Assembly (NCBI GenBank): GCA_020465985.1 | Contig: JAANYP010000811.1 | Span: forward strand, 1,096,001-1,160,000 | Reading direction: 5' to 3' | Length of the DNA: 64,000 nucleotides | DNA from: Centrapalus pauciflorus | Lineage: Eukaryota > Streptophyta > Magnoliopsida > Asterales > Asteraceae | Part shown: positions 11,261 through 24,130 of the stretch, one piece after another | Position numbering within the stretch: position 1 is the stretch's first letter | Layout of the letters: each line of letters starts with the position of its first letter | Notes under the pieces: generated by a model | The model's input: only the letters and a program-made list of their open reading frames with translations | Databases searched by the model: none | Told to the model about the DNA's origin: nothing | Made by a program: the position numbers and the translations under genes

Positions 11261-14200
11261 TCAACGAATACTCTTTCTATTTGATAACCTCCAGTTAATC
11301 TTTGAAATAAACTCCACAATCAGTTTTCTGTCACTAACACTTAACACACCCTTCTTCGTCTTTCTCTTCTTGTCATCAGCTAGTTTATCTTTCAAGCCTG
11401 TCAACACTTTCTGCAAAGTTCCATCACAAAATTTATTCAGCTCTACACTCCGCGTAGCCCTCAGCTTTTGATCTTTGTCTTTGTAAATCACAACGGGGTT
11501 TTTAGCCATAACTACTTGAAATTCTTTCAAATTCTCCATGAACTTGATAAAAGGATTAGGCACAGTGATATTGATCTTCCTCATTCCTCTCTCAACACCA
11601 ATTTGCAGATCTTGCACAGACTTAAGCACCAGTTTGGTGTGCATAAAGTGAAACAATGTCTTTAGCGCAAATCTACAATTTTCATCTCTTCTATTTCTGC
11701 ACAACTCATCAAACATATCTTCAATATCCACCAAATGCATATTGAACATGTCAGCTTTGGTGAAAACATACGTGTTCCCGTCAGCTTTGGTCACAGTGAA
11801 TGTAGGATAAAATATTTAAACAAACCTATCTTTTTCAATCTTTACCAAATCCACAATTCTGACCTGACTTCTAACCTTCTCAATTGGCTGAGATTTATTT
11901 TGTAGAAAGAGAGCATAGTTTGCTAAATTCGGCATGTTCGGTTCCAACACTCTGAACAACTTCAAAAACGTGCATGGTGCTTGATTCTTACAAAGATTCT
12001 TTCTTTCAAGATGATCTTCAAGATAAGGAAGCTTATTTCTTTTCCTGATATAATCAACATTTTGCTTAGCTGATAAATGCAAATCATTAATTTTCTTTTT
12101 CTTCCTCACCTCATCTTCATTTAATAGATTCAACATATCATTGACCTCTCTTCGCACTACCTCCTGAACAACGAACCTTAAGTGATGCAGTCTTTGTGAT
12201 TCATCAGCCAAAATATAATTGTTAAAAAACTTATCCATGATCTCAACTTCGTTTAGCTCCTTAACCACTTGAGGCATCACATTCTCCATCGGAAACAGCT
12301 CAACTTCCTCTTCTTTTATTGTAACCGTTACCTCAGGCTTTTCAACCGTCGGAGTCGGTACATCATCTTTCAATATCTCTTCTACCAAATCTTCCTCATC
12401 ATGTAAAAGATATGTCGGTTAAATCAAACACATCGTCATCATCAGATATCTCAATCTCCTTTTCATTTCCCTCAATCATCAATACTTGACTCTCTTCATT
12501 ATGATCCCAATCATCATATTCTTCAAAATTCTAAAAGCCAGATTGAGTACTCAGAGGATCTGGAACATCTACTTTTAGAATCAATCCCAGCTCGCTCTAA
12601 GCATCAACAGGTTTATCTTTTGAGCTCCCAACTTCTCCAACATCTCCTCCTCCTGTCTCTTTCTCAGGATAAGTAATCATCAGAATTCCAGTATCTTGTT
12701 CTCCAAGCTTCCTCCTCTTCTCCTCCTCATCTCCTCCTCATGAGGAGAATCATTGGAGTCATCGTCATGCTCATCATGTTTTCATTTAGGAGCAGAAGCT
12801 TGAGCTTTGCAAGTTTGCTCAACACCTGATATTCTCTCTGACATTGCTCCCAAAGCAGTTACCACTGTACTCTCCAATCCAATCATTCTTTCTCTCATCT
12901 CGTCAAATTGGTCATAAACAAAATCTCTGAGCTCATCAATATATTGTTGTGGTACTTTGTCTTGAGCACCTTCAGCAACAGATTTTTCTTTCAATAACTT
13001 TTGAGTAGTGAGCATTTGCGTCATCATCTCAAAATATTGATTAGACATCTGTGCAGTAACTCCCCCGATAACTTCATTTAACTTGTCCTCCGTAATGAAA
13101 GTTGACATTCTAACCACTGGGTCACTTAGACTTCCAGTTGACACAACAGTAGAGCTTGTAAAAAGTACTTCTGTGTGGCCTACGGTCAGAGTTGGCATTG
13201 AGATCTCTCTAGTAGGACCTCCAACCACTTCAAGTGAAGGAGCAGCAGATGCTACCAACACTATGGTTGTTCTGGCAGGGACACTCAGTCCTTCTGCACT
13301 TACTTCAACAAATGAATTCTACTCAAGTGTCCTAGAGTGTATAGGGACTATGACTTGTGCTTGAAAAGAATTTGTACATTCAGGCAGCTGTGTACTGGTT
13401 TTAATATCATAAAATCCAAAGGATATAAGGATATATCATGTGGAATATCCCGGTGTGAAGTTGAAACACCTTCTTGTTGGGAAGAAGGTGAGTGCTGGTG
13501 GGGTGTGCAATTTTAGTGGGATACTGACTATTTCAATGCTAACTCCCGTGTGGGAGTCAACAGCAGTTGTAGCTAACTCTCGGTTTTCTGGGCTAGGTAT
13601 CTCCCTCACACTCGACCTTGCTATCTCAACAACATCAATTTCTGGTAGTCTTTCAAGTTCAGAAAATTGAACCATACTAACACCTCCCTCATTATCATCA
13701 TTAACCTCCTCCTCCTCATCATCATCAGCTCCTTCATTACCACCTTCGGCAATATTTGACAATGTTCTTTGAGAATCATAACTTCTCTCACCACCCCTCA
13801 CAACTTCCACATCTCCCTCACTCTCAGGTTGGCTTCCTTGAACATCAGCCCCTTGTTGATGTTCCTCCTCTCCTAAAACTCCTTGGTTAAGAAAATCTCG
13901 ATTGTTGGGTTTCTATAAGAGCATGATCTATGCGATATCATCTCACACTTTCAGCATATTTTAGCAATGATTCTGGAATTGGAATGACATTGGCATTAGG
14001 TGCATCTTGTACACCATGTAGACTCATCATTACATAGTCCGGGCATTTTTGAGCATTGCATCTCTTCGGTATTTGCTCATTAACTCTCAGAATGCCCCTT
14101 ATCAAAATTTGTATGAATCGTTGAAGCGGTACAAACTTCCTTGCTCTGTTTGTTGTTTTAGCGAAGACAACTTCCTTGAGGTCCTCCCATATGCATTGAG

Positions 14201-14890
14201 CATAATCGTAGTGCTTATTAAATGTAATTCTATGAAACATCCTTAAGCAGTGAATACTTCCTCTGTCAATGTCGGTATGTTTAGAAGTCATTTCTATGGA
14301 ACTTTGAACTCTTAGGTAAAGGTGTACCACTCTCCACTTAATCCATTTATATGGAACTTTGAACTCTCAGGTAAAGGTTTGGAGTAGCCCAAACAGATAA
14401 GATCATGAACTAACTCTTCATCAGACACAAAATCTTCAAAATCTGCCAAGTCTGGGAAGTTCACTGTATCAGTTCGTCTTGGTAGAAACAAATTATGACG
14501 GAGTCTGGCCAGTGTGATTTTTTCCTTGAATTGATCTATAGTGACTTTGAAATGATGATTGCCATAAGCAGGTACAAACTTGATGGTATGCCAGAATTGA
14601 TGCAAATAAACTGGATGGATTGAGGGTTTGTACTTCAAAAGATAACCAAGAGGATGTCCTTTCAGGATGTCAACAATGATAGGATGGCTAACTTTGATAA
14701 ACTTATGATCAAGTCTATGGTTACTATCACAGAAAGGCAGACAATATTTGGATTTAACTAATTTGTTTTCTGGTGTTGGTGATTGTCGGGTAACAGAAGC
14801 TGATTTCACTGGTTTAGAGACCAGTGTATGATTGGACGATGAATGTGAATCTGGGGAACTAGAATTTTGGGTGTAGGCTTGGGATTCCAT
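11261..14890 (-). pseudogene. Extra (env-like) ORF of element B, degraded
   Basis: The ATG at 14890 (MESQAYTQ) is 7 nt downstream of a good 3' splice site (branch TTCTAAC, then TTATTTTTACAG|GTTAC, exon from 14897). The first segment (14890-14312) includes YLHQFWHTIKF. The second (14330-13938) has NKHYDYAQCIWEDL and KFVPLQRFIQ, matching the N-terminal domain of the extra ORFs in C, D and E. An acidic low-complexity middle follows (13810-12400). The C-terminal segments (12388-11816 and 11794-11261) contain MHLVDIEDMFDEL and CDGTLQKV, a domain also present at the end of the C element ORF. Frameshifts separate the segments; the one near 14320 coincides with a 28-bp direct duplication. No signal peptide or membrane segment is seen. 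Confidence 0.7.
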
Positions 14891-15325
14891 TTGTAACCTG
14901 TAAAAATAACAAACATGTTAGAAATGTCAGGTAAACAAATATTAATCCTGCAGATAGAAAAATAAAACATTTAACTAGAAATTAGAAAAGTATGTGTTTT
15001 ACTGTTTAAAGCATCGGGATTCCAGACAATAATAATAAAATATTATTGTTAGGACTCCAAAGTCAATCATTAAGAGACCAATGTTAATAGATTTTTAAAA
15101 ATTTCTTGAAAAATGTAAAATTTTTCTGGAAAATTAAAATTCCACCACACTTAGAAATTTTTTTTTGAAAAATTTGACATGAAACTCGAATGATTCATGA
15201 AGTTCCTCGAGTGTCATAGGAACCAACTAGAATGACATATGAGGTTTCTCGAAAGACACTTCATCAAACTCATATTGAACTTGGATGTTACTCGAATGAA
15301 ATAACATCCAACTCGAATGAACCTA

Positions 15326-15753
15326 GAATTTTCTCGAACAGAAGTATGAAACAACTCGGTTAAAGAAAGAAGTTTCTCGAAAGACTCATGAATCGAGTGG
15401 AAACAGATTGAAAATATTCTAAGTCCTTGACTACACAACTCGAATGAAAAAGAAAGATTTGATTACCAACTCGCATAAAATAAGAAATTACTCGAAGGAC
15501 TTGTGAATCGAGTTGGACAAACTTGAAAAATGTTCTAAGTCCTAGCTTAACCAACTCGAATGAAAAATAAATTTTTTCGATCAAACCATAGAACCAACTC
15601 GAATAGAACTTAACAGTTCTCAGACCATGTTTAAATCGAGACTTTATGATTTAAAAATTTTCTAAGTCCCATGAGTGGTCAACTCGATTAAAAGATAAGA
15701 TTTCCTCGAACAATGTATCATCCAACTCGATCAAAAACTGGAAGTTTCTCGAA
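15326..15753. promoter_or_regulatory. Three heat-shock-element-like sites (GAAnnTTCnnGAA)
   Basis: Exact three-unit matches to the heat shock factor consensus are GAAttTTCtcGAA at 15326-15338, GAAgtTTCtcGAA at 15369-15381 and GAAgtTTCtcGAA at 15741-15753. They lie between pol and the extra ORF, not in an LTR. They arise inside the CTCGAA repeat field, so chance generation from that word is possible. Function is inferred from motif only. Confidence 0.35.
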
Positions 15754-16423
15754 TCAAACATTGATCGAGTTCAACCTTATTTAAACTTTTATAAGTCCTA
15801 AACACCTCTGAAAAATTCAACAATTAATTCTAGGTATGTTTAGACCTATCCATTTACTGTTTCCTACTTGAAAATTGATTTCAAACATTATTCCTTTACT
15901 GAACATTGTCCAGAAACATCATTTACATCACCTAAATTTTTCAGGTTTTTAAGAACTCGAAAAGTTTAAAATTTCAAAATCAAAATTAATGTTGTGTGTT
16001 CTGAAATGGAACTTGGACTTTAATTTTCAAGATCATCTGAGCTTTATGAAACCAAACACACTATCAATTTCATATCTAAACCACAAAATCAAAACAACAT
16101 AAAAAATACACATCGACACACCATTAACACACACAGTTCAAGAAACTCGAAAATAAAGTTGAAAATGAATAAATATTAACAAATATAAAAACAATACTTA
16201 CAATTTCAACACAAGAATCTTGATAGCTTTTACAGATTGAATGATAGCTTTGCCGTTAAGAAATGTCGAAGTTTTTAAGAGAAGATGAACAGTAGCCGGA
16301 TTGCAAAAAAAAAAAATGAAATTTGAATTCAAAATTCAAATTTATAAGGATATTCAAAAATAATTTGAAAATACCCGGTCCATTTCTCATTTTTCATTAA
16401 AGCCCATTTTATTAATCCACACA

Positions 16424-16424
<1 letters not shown>

Positions 16425-16462
<38 letters not shown>
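16425..16462. repeat. Poly(A) run of 38 bases
   Basis: An uninterrupted A run on the + strand (T on the element strand), in the pol-env spacer of B. It could be a slippage-prone microsatellite. Confidence 0.9.
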
Positions 16463-16463
<1 letters not shown>

Positions 16464-16567
16464 AAAACAACAACAAAAAATAGAACAAAAGAAAATATCG
16501 ACTTAAAAAAAATTTAATAACTAAAAAAAAATTTAAAATGAACTAAAATTTTTTTTAGCTAAGATAA

Positions 16568-16720
16568 AAAAAATGTTGCTCCCCTTGAATTTTGCATTTT
16601 AGCTCCCCCTCAGATGTATATCTATTTTTATGACAACTCCCCCTACAATAAATCAGATAAAAAAATTATCAGATATTTAACAAATCAGATAAAAATTTCT
16701 GTCTGCTCCCCTTGCACATG
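16568..16720 (-). other. Cluster of polypurine-like G runs downstream of pol B
   Basis: On the - strand four words of the form AAGGGGAGC / GTAGGGGGAGT / TGAGGGGGAGC / AAGGGGAGC occur within about 150 bases just after pol. They resemble the true polypurine tracts of these elements, and similar internal copies occur after pol in A and inside the LTR of F. They may act as extra plus-strand primer sites or be relics of duplication. Confidence 0.45.
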
Positions 16721-16845
16721 ACAATCTGATTCTGTTAAACTCAGAAAAATTAAGCTTTTAAATCACATGAGATTAACAACAATATCAATCAAGTAAAAAA
16801 AATGTAAATTTAAAATTATATTGTGTAACTACTGAATGTTTAAAT

Positions 16846-19800
16846 CTAACGATTCAACATAACCAATTTGTATACCAAAAAATTAAATCGTTTTTCATCT
16901 AAGGCTTTGGTAAACAATTCAGCTAGTTGATATTCAGTTGGTACAAAATATAATTCTATGTTACCATTTTCTACATGATCTTTTATGAAGTGATACCGGA
17001 TATCAATGTGCTTAGTTTTTGAATGTTGCACAGGATTTCAAGTTATTGCTATTGCACTTTGTGAATCATAGTAAATGAAAATCATTTGAGGTGCAAACCC
17101 GTAATCTCTAAGTTGATCTTCATCCACAACACTTGTGAACAGCACGATGATACTGCAACGTATTCATCTTCTGCTGTTGATAGAGATACACAGTGTTGCT
17201 TTTTGAACGACCAGCATATGGGTTTGTCACCAAGAAGTTGTACTGCTCCTGATGTGCTTTTCCGATCCATTTTATCACCTACGTGATCAGCATCAGAGAA
17301 TGAAGTTAATGTAAACGATGATTCCCTAGGATACCGCAAACCTAAGTTTGGAGTTCCCTTCAGATATCTTAAAATGCGTTTGGCAGCAGCCAAATGTGAT
17401 TCTTTAGGATGTGCCTGATATCTAGCACAGACACACGTAGCAAACATAATATCCGGTCTACTGGCAGTTAAATACATTAATGACCCAATTATCCCTCGAT
17501 AATGAGTTACATCAACAGGTTTCCCTGAAATGTCCTCATCAAATTTAGATTTAGAATCCGGAGCCATGGGAGTTTTCATGGGTGTACTATTTACCATGTT
17601 AAGTTTCATTAACATGTCTTGAATATATTTAGACTGATTGATAAAAATGCCATCACTCAGTTGTTTTACTTGTTGACCCAAGAAAAATTTTATTTCTCCC
17701 ATCATGCTCATTTCAAACTTTTGGGACATTAAAAATGCAAACTTTTTGCAAAACTCAGTATTTATAGACTCAAATATTATATCATCCACATATATCTGAA
17801 TGATTATGATACCGGGACCCTGACGTTTTATAAATAGGGTTGTATCCACTGCACCATTGTTAAATCCACATTTCAAAAGATATTTTGAAATTGCATCATA
17901 CCAAGCTCGAGGTGCTTGTTTAAGGCCATACAGTGATTTGTCCAAAATATATAAATGATCAAGCTTCAAAGGATCAGTAAACCCGTCGGGCTAATATGTA
18001 TATACTTCGTCAGTTAATTCCCCATTTAAAAACGTAGTTTTCACATCAATTTGATATACTGTAAAGTTTTTATGTGCAGCAAATGCTAAAAACATTCTGA
18101 TTGCTTCAATCCTGGAAACGGGGGCAAATGTTTCGTCGTAATTGATTCCCTCCTGCTGGCTGTATCCTTTGGCGACGAGGCGAGCTTGTTTCGAATGATG
18201 ACTACGTGTTCATATTTCTGGTTCTTGAAGATCGACTTCGTGCCATTTATAGACTTGTCCTTTGGTTGTTCCACCAATCACCAAACCTTCAACCATTCAA
18301 ACTAATTTAGCTCTTCTTGCATAGCCAGAATCCAGTCTGCATCCAGAAGAGCTTCTTTCACTGTCTTTGGCTCAATCTTGCTCAAAAAGTTTGAGAAGAC
18401 ACACTCGTTCATGGTAGCTCTTCAGGTTTTAACTAAGGTATAAGGATCACCAATTATATTTTCGGGTGGGTGATTTCTTGTCCATTTGAATGTATGTGGG
18501 TAAGGTTGAAGTTGCTCTTGATTGGGATTCAAGTCCAGGTAGGGAATTCGGGGATTTGTTTCAGAAGTTCATGGGATATCAACTGAGGTGGGGATTTCTG
18601 AATTTTCAGAGTTCAGGGGGGTTTCAAAAGATTCTAGAGCTTGAATTTGTTGTACACTATCAACATGTAAGTGTACATCGGTCGTTGAAACTTCTCCAGT
18701 AACTTCAAAAATCAGTTGATGTGAATGATCAGAGACTACGACCGGATCTTCAGTAATCTTGTGAGGAACCAAAATTGGAACATTAGATTTGGTCTTCTAA
18801 AAGTAGTCTTCATAAAAACTTTCAAAAAGTTTATTTAGATTATTTTTTTCATCATTAATTTCTGTTGACTTCATTGAAGTTGAATGTTTATGCTCGGGTC
18901 CTGAACTGGTGTGTTCAGAAGCCATTACAACTCCTTTGTTGAATTTAACGTTTACGCTCTCGTTAATGGTCTTCGTTCTTTTGTTATAGAGTCGGAAAGC
19001 CACAGACTCTTTGGAGTATCCAATGAAGATGCCTTCATCTGCTTTCTGATTAAACTTCCCAAGTTGTCTTTGTCATTTAGGATAAAGCACCTGCATCCAA
19101 AGACATGAAAGAATTTAACATTAGGAACGCGTTTATTAATCAGGTCATATGGAGTCTTTCCAAATATTTTGTTAATGATTGATATGTTTTGAGTAAAACA
19201 AGCAGTTGCTATAGCTTCAGCACAAATGAATAACGGTAGATTTGAGTAAGCAAGCATCGTCCTAGCAGATTCCACAAGCGTGCGGTTTCGTCGTTCCACT
19301 ACACCTTTTTGTTGTGGGGTACGAGCTGCAGAGTATTGATGAGTTATCCCGACAGAATTCAAAAATGTCGAGTGACTAATTCTTGAATTCTGTACAATTA
19401 TCAGATCTATTGGTTTGAACCGATAGTTGCAGCTTGACTTGTATTTTGCGAATGAAGTCAATAATGATTTCAGTAGCATCAGACTTGGATCTCAGGAAGA
19501 ATACCAATGTATATCTTGAATAGTCATCGATTATGACCAACACATATCTTTTCTTATTGATACTCTGTACTCGCATAGGCCCACACAAGTCCATATGTAG
19601 AAGTTCTAGAGCCCTAGTTGAAGAATATTCAACCTTTAACTCGTGAGAAGCTCTCACCATCTTCTCTTTTTCACAGGCGGCACACAACTGTTCCTTCTGA
19701 AATCGAAGAGTTGGTAACCTTTTGACTAAGCCACCTTTTGCAAGATTGGTTAATTCTTTGATGTTCAGATGGGATAGACGGCGATGCCACAGCCATGATA

Positions 19801-20193
19801 CCACAGATGTTGCCTTGGACAACAAGCATACATCTTTCTTCAGATTTATATTGGCTAAATCTATAGAGTACAAATTTGTTTTTCTATTACCTGCACGGAT
19901 TTCCTTCCCTTCCCCAGATCTAATACTACACCGATTAGCCTTAAAATTGACTTCTAATCCTTTGTCGCATAATTGACCTATACTGAACAGATTATGTCCA
20001 AGACCATCAACATAGAAGACCTTTTGCATTGTTATTTTGTCGTACTCCAGACTCCCATATCCGTTGATCGGACAGAATTGATTATTTCCAAACCATACCG
20101 TCCACAGAATTTGTCAACAAAATTTGTGAGGGTTTATCTCTTTCCGGTCATATGCTTTGAGCACCCAGAGTCAAGGTACCACACGTGATTTAC
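16846..20193 (-). pseudogene. pol: pol of element B, degraded
   Basis: The frame opens at 20193 right after an acceptor-like TTTTATAG, reading VNHVWYLDSGC, which is the protease active site. Integrase follows (20029-18952) with the zinc-binding part WHRRLSHLN...CAACEK, LHMDLCGPM, a damaged RSDNCTEFKN and PQQKGVVERRNRTLVE. The linker and the start of RT (18950-17970) carry several frameshifts and stops, including a TAG near 17991. The long open part (17969-17082) has YVDD at 17781-17792, SLMYLTASRPDIMFA and RKSTSGAVQLLG; the RNase H motif reads STAEDEYVA, where the family has EAEY. The end (17031-16846) has [13 protein letters not shown] and [10 protein letters not shown]. The copy is inactive. 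Confidence 0.85.
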
Positions 20194-23100
20194 CTATAAA
20201 ACGAAGAAAGACGTGAGGTACCCACTTATAGTTGGGTAATTTGGAATTAGGTAAATCATGTTGTGAGTCTTTAAATTTTTCAACAGATAACGTCTTTGAC
20301 TTAGGAACCCACTTTTTGACAGTATTTTTAGGTATACATTTTTGTACACTTCGTTGTGGAACTGATTTTGAAATTCGCTTCTTTGGAACCTTTTTCTGCT
20401 TAAAAGTAGGAACCTTGTTCTTTGGTAACCATACAAGCTTATCAAATTTATTTACAGATTTGGCATTCAACACATGATAATGAGCATAAAGAAAGCAAAT
20501 CAGCACGAGAGTATTTAACACAGTGTTTATAAGAAATTTTATTACTGAAAGAATTATCTGTTGAACTAATCCTATCAGTAACAGACTTTTCTTTTACTCT
20601 CCGCTCTTGTCTAATTCTCTTGTTTTTCTCTTGCTTCTTTCTCCAAACTTTCTTCGGTGAACTTTTCACAATACAATCTGACATAACAGAAAAACGAGAA
20701 TTAGTCACTTTAGAACTATCTTTATTTCTGCCAAATATTTTTCCCTTGAGAAGCATGTGCTTTCTTTGCTATGTAATCCTTTGATGAAGAGGATTCACCT
20801 TTTTCAAAATTTGGAGTCACAAAAGTAGCTTTTGTTTTCTCCCTTTTCTTTTGTAAATCACGTGAATTTACTAATTTAACATTAGATTTTGTAGGTATTC
20901 TTTTCAGAATACTTACAGGTTCTTTAGGTTTATCATCTTGTTTGTCATGAAGAGGTTTAAAAAATTCATCAATTTTGACAAACATCTCCTCTAATGAGTT
21001 AAAATCAGAGTTCATATACAGATCAAATTCCTGTTCAGAATTGATCGAATCAGGTTTAATTGAAGGTTTCTGATCTGGTTAAGTTATGCTTTCAGGCTGA
21101 ATTTTCAATTTTATTTCCAAATTTATTATTTCAGCCTGAAGCCTTTCATTTTCAGACTCAAAAGTTTTAATTTTCAATTCAAGATCATAATTGATATTTT
21201 CAAGAATTGAGTTTGGAATATATGGCTTTTGAGTATAAGTAGTATTTTCAGACAAATCTTTTTCAGAATAAGTCTGAATATATTCTTCTGAAATGCAAGA
21301 ATGTTGATAACTATCATTTAATTTCTTATAATCTAAGGTACTTTGCATTTTATCTATTCTCAACCATTTCAAATCTTCACCTGATTCTACTTCATCTGAA
21401 GCTTTCATAAAAACCATTTGTAATCCTAAATTCATATATCTAACATCATATATAGTTGGTGAACACGAAATAGCTTTTGTTAGATATTTAGGATTTGTCA
21501 AACCTATACCTGATTTTGAATTATAAAATATCTTTAGGTTGATTCAAATATATTGTTTGATCTGTTTGACCTCTTTTAATAAACTCATTTTACAAAGATT
21601 TGATTTTCTCATATAGCTTTGTTCTTTCATCAAATATAGAATGGTATTTTACAGAATAACTTGATGATTCTAACTCGGCTAATTTCTGTTTTTCTTTTAG
21701 ATCAGATATATTGTTGTTAAGTTTTTGAATTTCACTTTGAAGTTCATTGGATTTATCTTGTAAATCTGAAACCGCTCTTAATGCTAATGCTTTATCCTTG
21801 GAAATTCTAACACTAACGCATGTTCTTGACTCAAATTATTTTCCAAAGAATGAGCATTTTTTTCCAGCTTTTAATGATTTTTCAAATGTTTTTAGCATGT
21901 AAGCCATTTGAGTAAGTTTCTGTTCAAGCACACAGGAGTTATCATCATCTGAATCAGAATTAGATTGTACCTCTGGTGTCTCTGAATTTTCTGAGGCATC
22001 TGTATTAGATCCATCATCTTCCTGTTCTTTACTGCATCATGCGTCTCCTTTTGCCATCAACGTCACATCCTCTCTCAGTTCATTTTCAGAATCAGACTCC
22101 TTTGGCTTTTCAGTTTCATCATCAGTCAGTCCTACCCAAACCTCATCCTCAGCTAACATAGCAGACTCACTCGGTTCAGAATCATTGAACACTTCTGATT
22201 TTAGACAGATATGGGAATCTTCGTCCAGGATGTCTTCATCTTCGGATAGTTGTAGCCAGTGGTCATCTTCAGCCATCAATGCCTTACCAGCCTCTTTTTC
22301 TTTTGCCAGCAATGCCTATCGAGTGTAATAATGAGAATTCTTTACAACTGGCAATCTGCATTTCTCTGGCAAATTGTCCTGGTTTGCCACAGTTGTAACA
22401 TTTTTGATTTGCATCTTTCTTGGCTGGTTTATCAGTGTTCTCATATTTCTCAGCCTTCTTTCCACTGCTCTCTCCAGGTTTTTCATATCTGTCTTTCTTT
22501 TCATATTTCCATGAGCCTGTCTTATACCTCATCTTGTTGTTTGTCGGCTTGCGGTAGAACTTTTTCTGAAATGCCTTTGTTAGCAAGGCCATCTACTTCT
22601 TCATCTCTTCTATCTCAGAATTAGCTGAAGAATTAGTCAAATCTGAATCTGATGAACTACTGCTCAAAATAGCCCGCTTTTCCTTCGTTAGCTTGTACTT
22701 CTATTTATTATCAGCCAAGAGAGCTAGAGGATCAACAGTTGCCTTTTTTGCTTGTTTCTTTCCAAACATTTTCCATAAAACAACTTCTTGGTAGTTGTTA
22801 AGGTTCTCAAATATCATATGGAAATCCATATAGTCAATCTCTTTTGTTTTCTGGATGATCATAGTGCATTTATCCCATTCAGGAGTCAGCACATTCAGGA
22901 ATTTGACATTTATATCCAAATTGGATTTTGTCACTCCATTCCTCTTCATCTCACTTACCTAATTGACGAACCTCAGATAGGTACTTTCCAGCAATTCTCC
23001 TTCTCTCGCTCTAAAGTTTTCAAAGGTCATAAGACTGTTTCTAGCTCTATTCGTTGCTGCTTTGTCTGAACCGCGCATCATTTTACACACCTCATCCCAG

Positions 23101-23447
23101 ATGGATGTGGCTGTTTTTGTATTGGTCAGACTAATATATATGTCATTCGGGATTGAAATCAGCAAGAGCTTTCTGGTAGTTTTGTCTCCCAGCTTTCTTC
23201 GTTTTTGTGCTTCAGTCAGATTTGTGACCTCTACAGTTCTTTCCGGTATCGGAGGATTGCCGGTTGGTATAGCTGGAACGGTTTCAAGAAATACAGCTGG
23301 TCCCTCATTCAGGGATTTCAACATCTCCTCAGATAGGTCATGGAAAATGATAAATTCCATAAATCGTTCCCTCCATTGAACATATTCACTTCTATAGAGA
23401 ATAGGAGGTTTGGTTTCTGACCCCATGGCTAGTGCATCTTTCGACAT
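20171..23447 (-). pseudogene. gag: gag of element B, degraded
   Basis: The ATG at 23447 starts MSKDALAMGSETKPP. The capsid region follows (YVQWRERFMEFI, then WDEVCKMM and FENFRAREGE), with in-frame stops at 22959 and 22701. A zinc knuckle CYNCGKPGQFARE(M) lies at about 22358-22399; the last cysteine is lost. An acidic serine-rich part (22312-22037) is followed by a coiled-coil-like stretch (about 21930-21080). A lysine-rich tail with KWVPKSK and YKWVPHVF repeats ends next to protease. At least two frameshifts are present. The tail frame differs from the pol frame, and a TAG stands directly before the pol frame. Confidence 0.75.
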
Positions 23448-23519
23448 AGTGACTGATTAAAAAGAATCTTCCAAGATCTTTTAATGGATTTTGATTGATT
23501 TGAAAGATATGTGAAAAAT

Positions 23520-24130
23520 TCATCAAATTCGAATTAAAAGGAGTGAAACTCGAATAGTATGGGATCAAACTCGAATAATGAGTAGTAAAACTCAAATGAA
23601 AGAGTTATAAAACTCGATCAAAAAATGGATCAACTCGAATGAATAAGAGTGAAACTCGAATGGAAGCTTATCAAACTCGAATCTAAAAAGAATCAAACAA
23701 TTGATTAGAAATGAAACTCGGATGACAAGTTGGTGAAACTCGAATGACAAAGGAATGAAACTCGAATGCCAAGTTAATCAACTCAAATGAAGAGTCAACC
23801 AACTCGAATGAACGTGATTCGTGTTTGATTAAACTCGAATTATATACGATAAAACTCGAATCAACTTGAATTTCACTTGAATTTTGTTTAATTAAACTCG
23901 AATGGGATTTTAATCAAACTCGAATGAGTTTAAAGAAACCAACTCGAATATGTTTAAACAAACTCGAATGAATGTTTGAGTCAACTTGATTAAAACAAAT
24001 TCCCAACTCGATTAATACTGATTTCCAACTTCAATCCTTCTGAATAAAACTCGGTTAATGAACACTCCCAACTCGATTAAAACTTAATCCAACTCGATCA
24101 ATTGTTTATCCAACTCGATTGAAACTAGAT
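23520..24130 (-). repeat. ACTCGA word repeats in the leader of element B
   Basis: I count about 19 copies of ACTCGA (mostly AAACTCGAAT or CAACTCGATT) on the + strand within about 600 bp between the primer site and gag. Spacing is irregular (about 15-60 bp), so this is not a simple tandem array. The same word fills the pol-env spacer of B and appears in other elements. Confidence 0.8.

Larger units (their letters stand above)
14897..16845 (-). other. pol/env-like spacer of element B with ACTCGA repeats
   Basis: This two-kilobase untranslated stretch lies between pol and the extra ORF. From about 15180 to 15790 it is filled with the short word CTCGAA/ACTCGAAT at spacings of roughly 20-60 bp. 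It also contains three heat-shock-element-like sites, a poly(A) run and a cluster of polypurine-like G runs, all listed separately. No convincing coding frame is present; small open frames on both strands here look accidental. Confidence 0.6.

Noticed and set aside
15214..15584. Two short open frames on the - strand in the B spacer
   Set aside because: They overlap the CTCGAA repeat field, have no family resemblance and no conserved context.
21935..22000. Splice donor in gag of B (GAG|GTACAA)
   Set aside because: The match to a donor is weak and the gag frame of B is too damaged to check phase, so B was not counted as support for the splicing model beyond its acceptor-like site at 20194.
23520..24130. 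CRISPR-like array
   Set aside because: The repeated word is only 6-10 bases, the spacing is irregular and the surrounding DNA is a plant retroelement leader.
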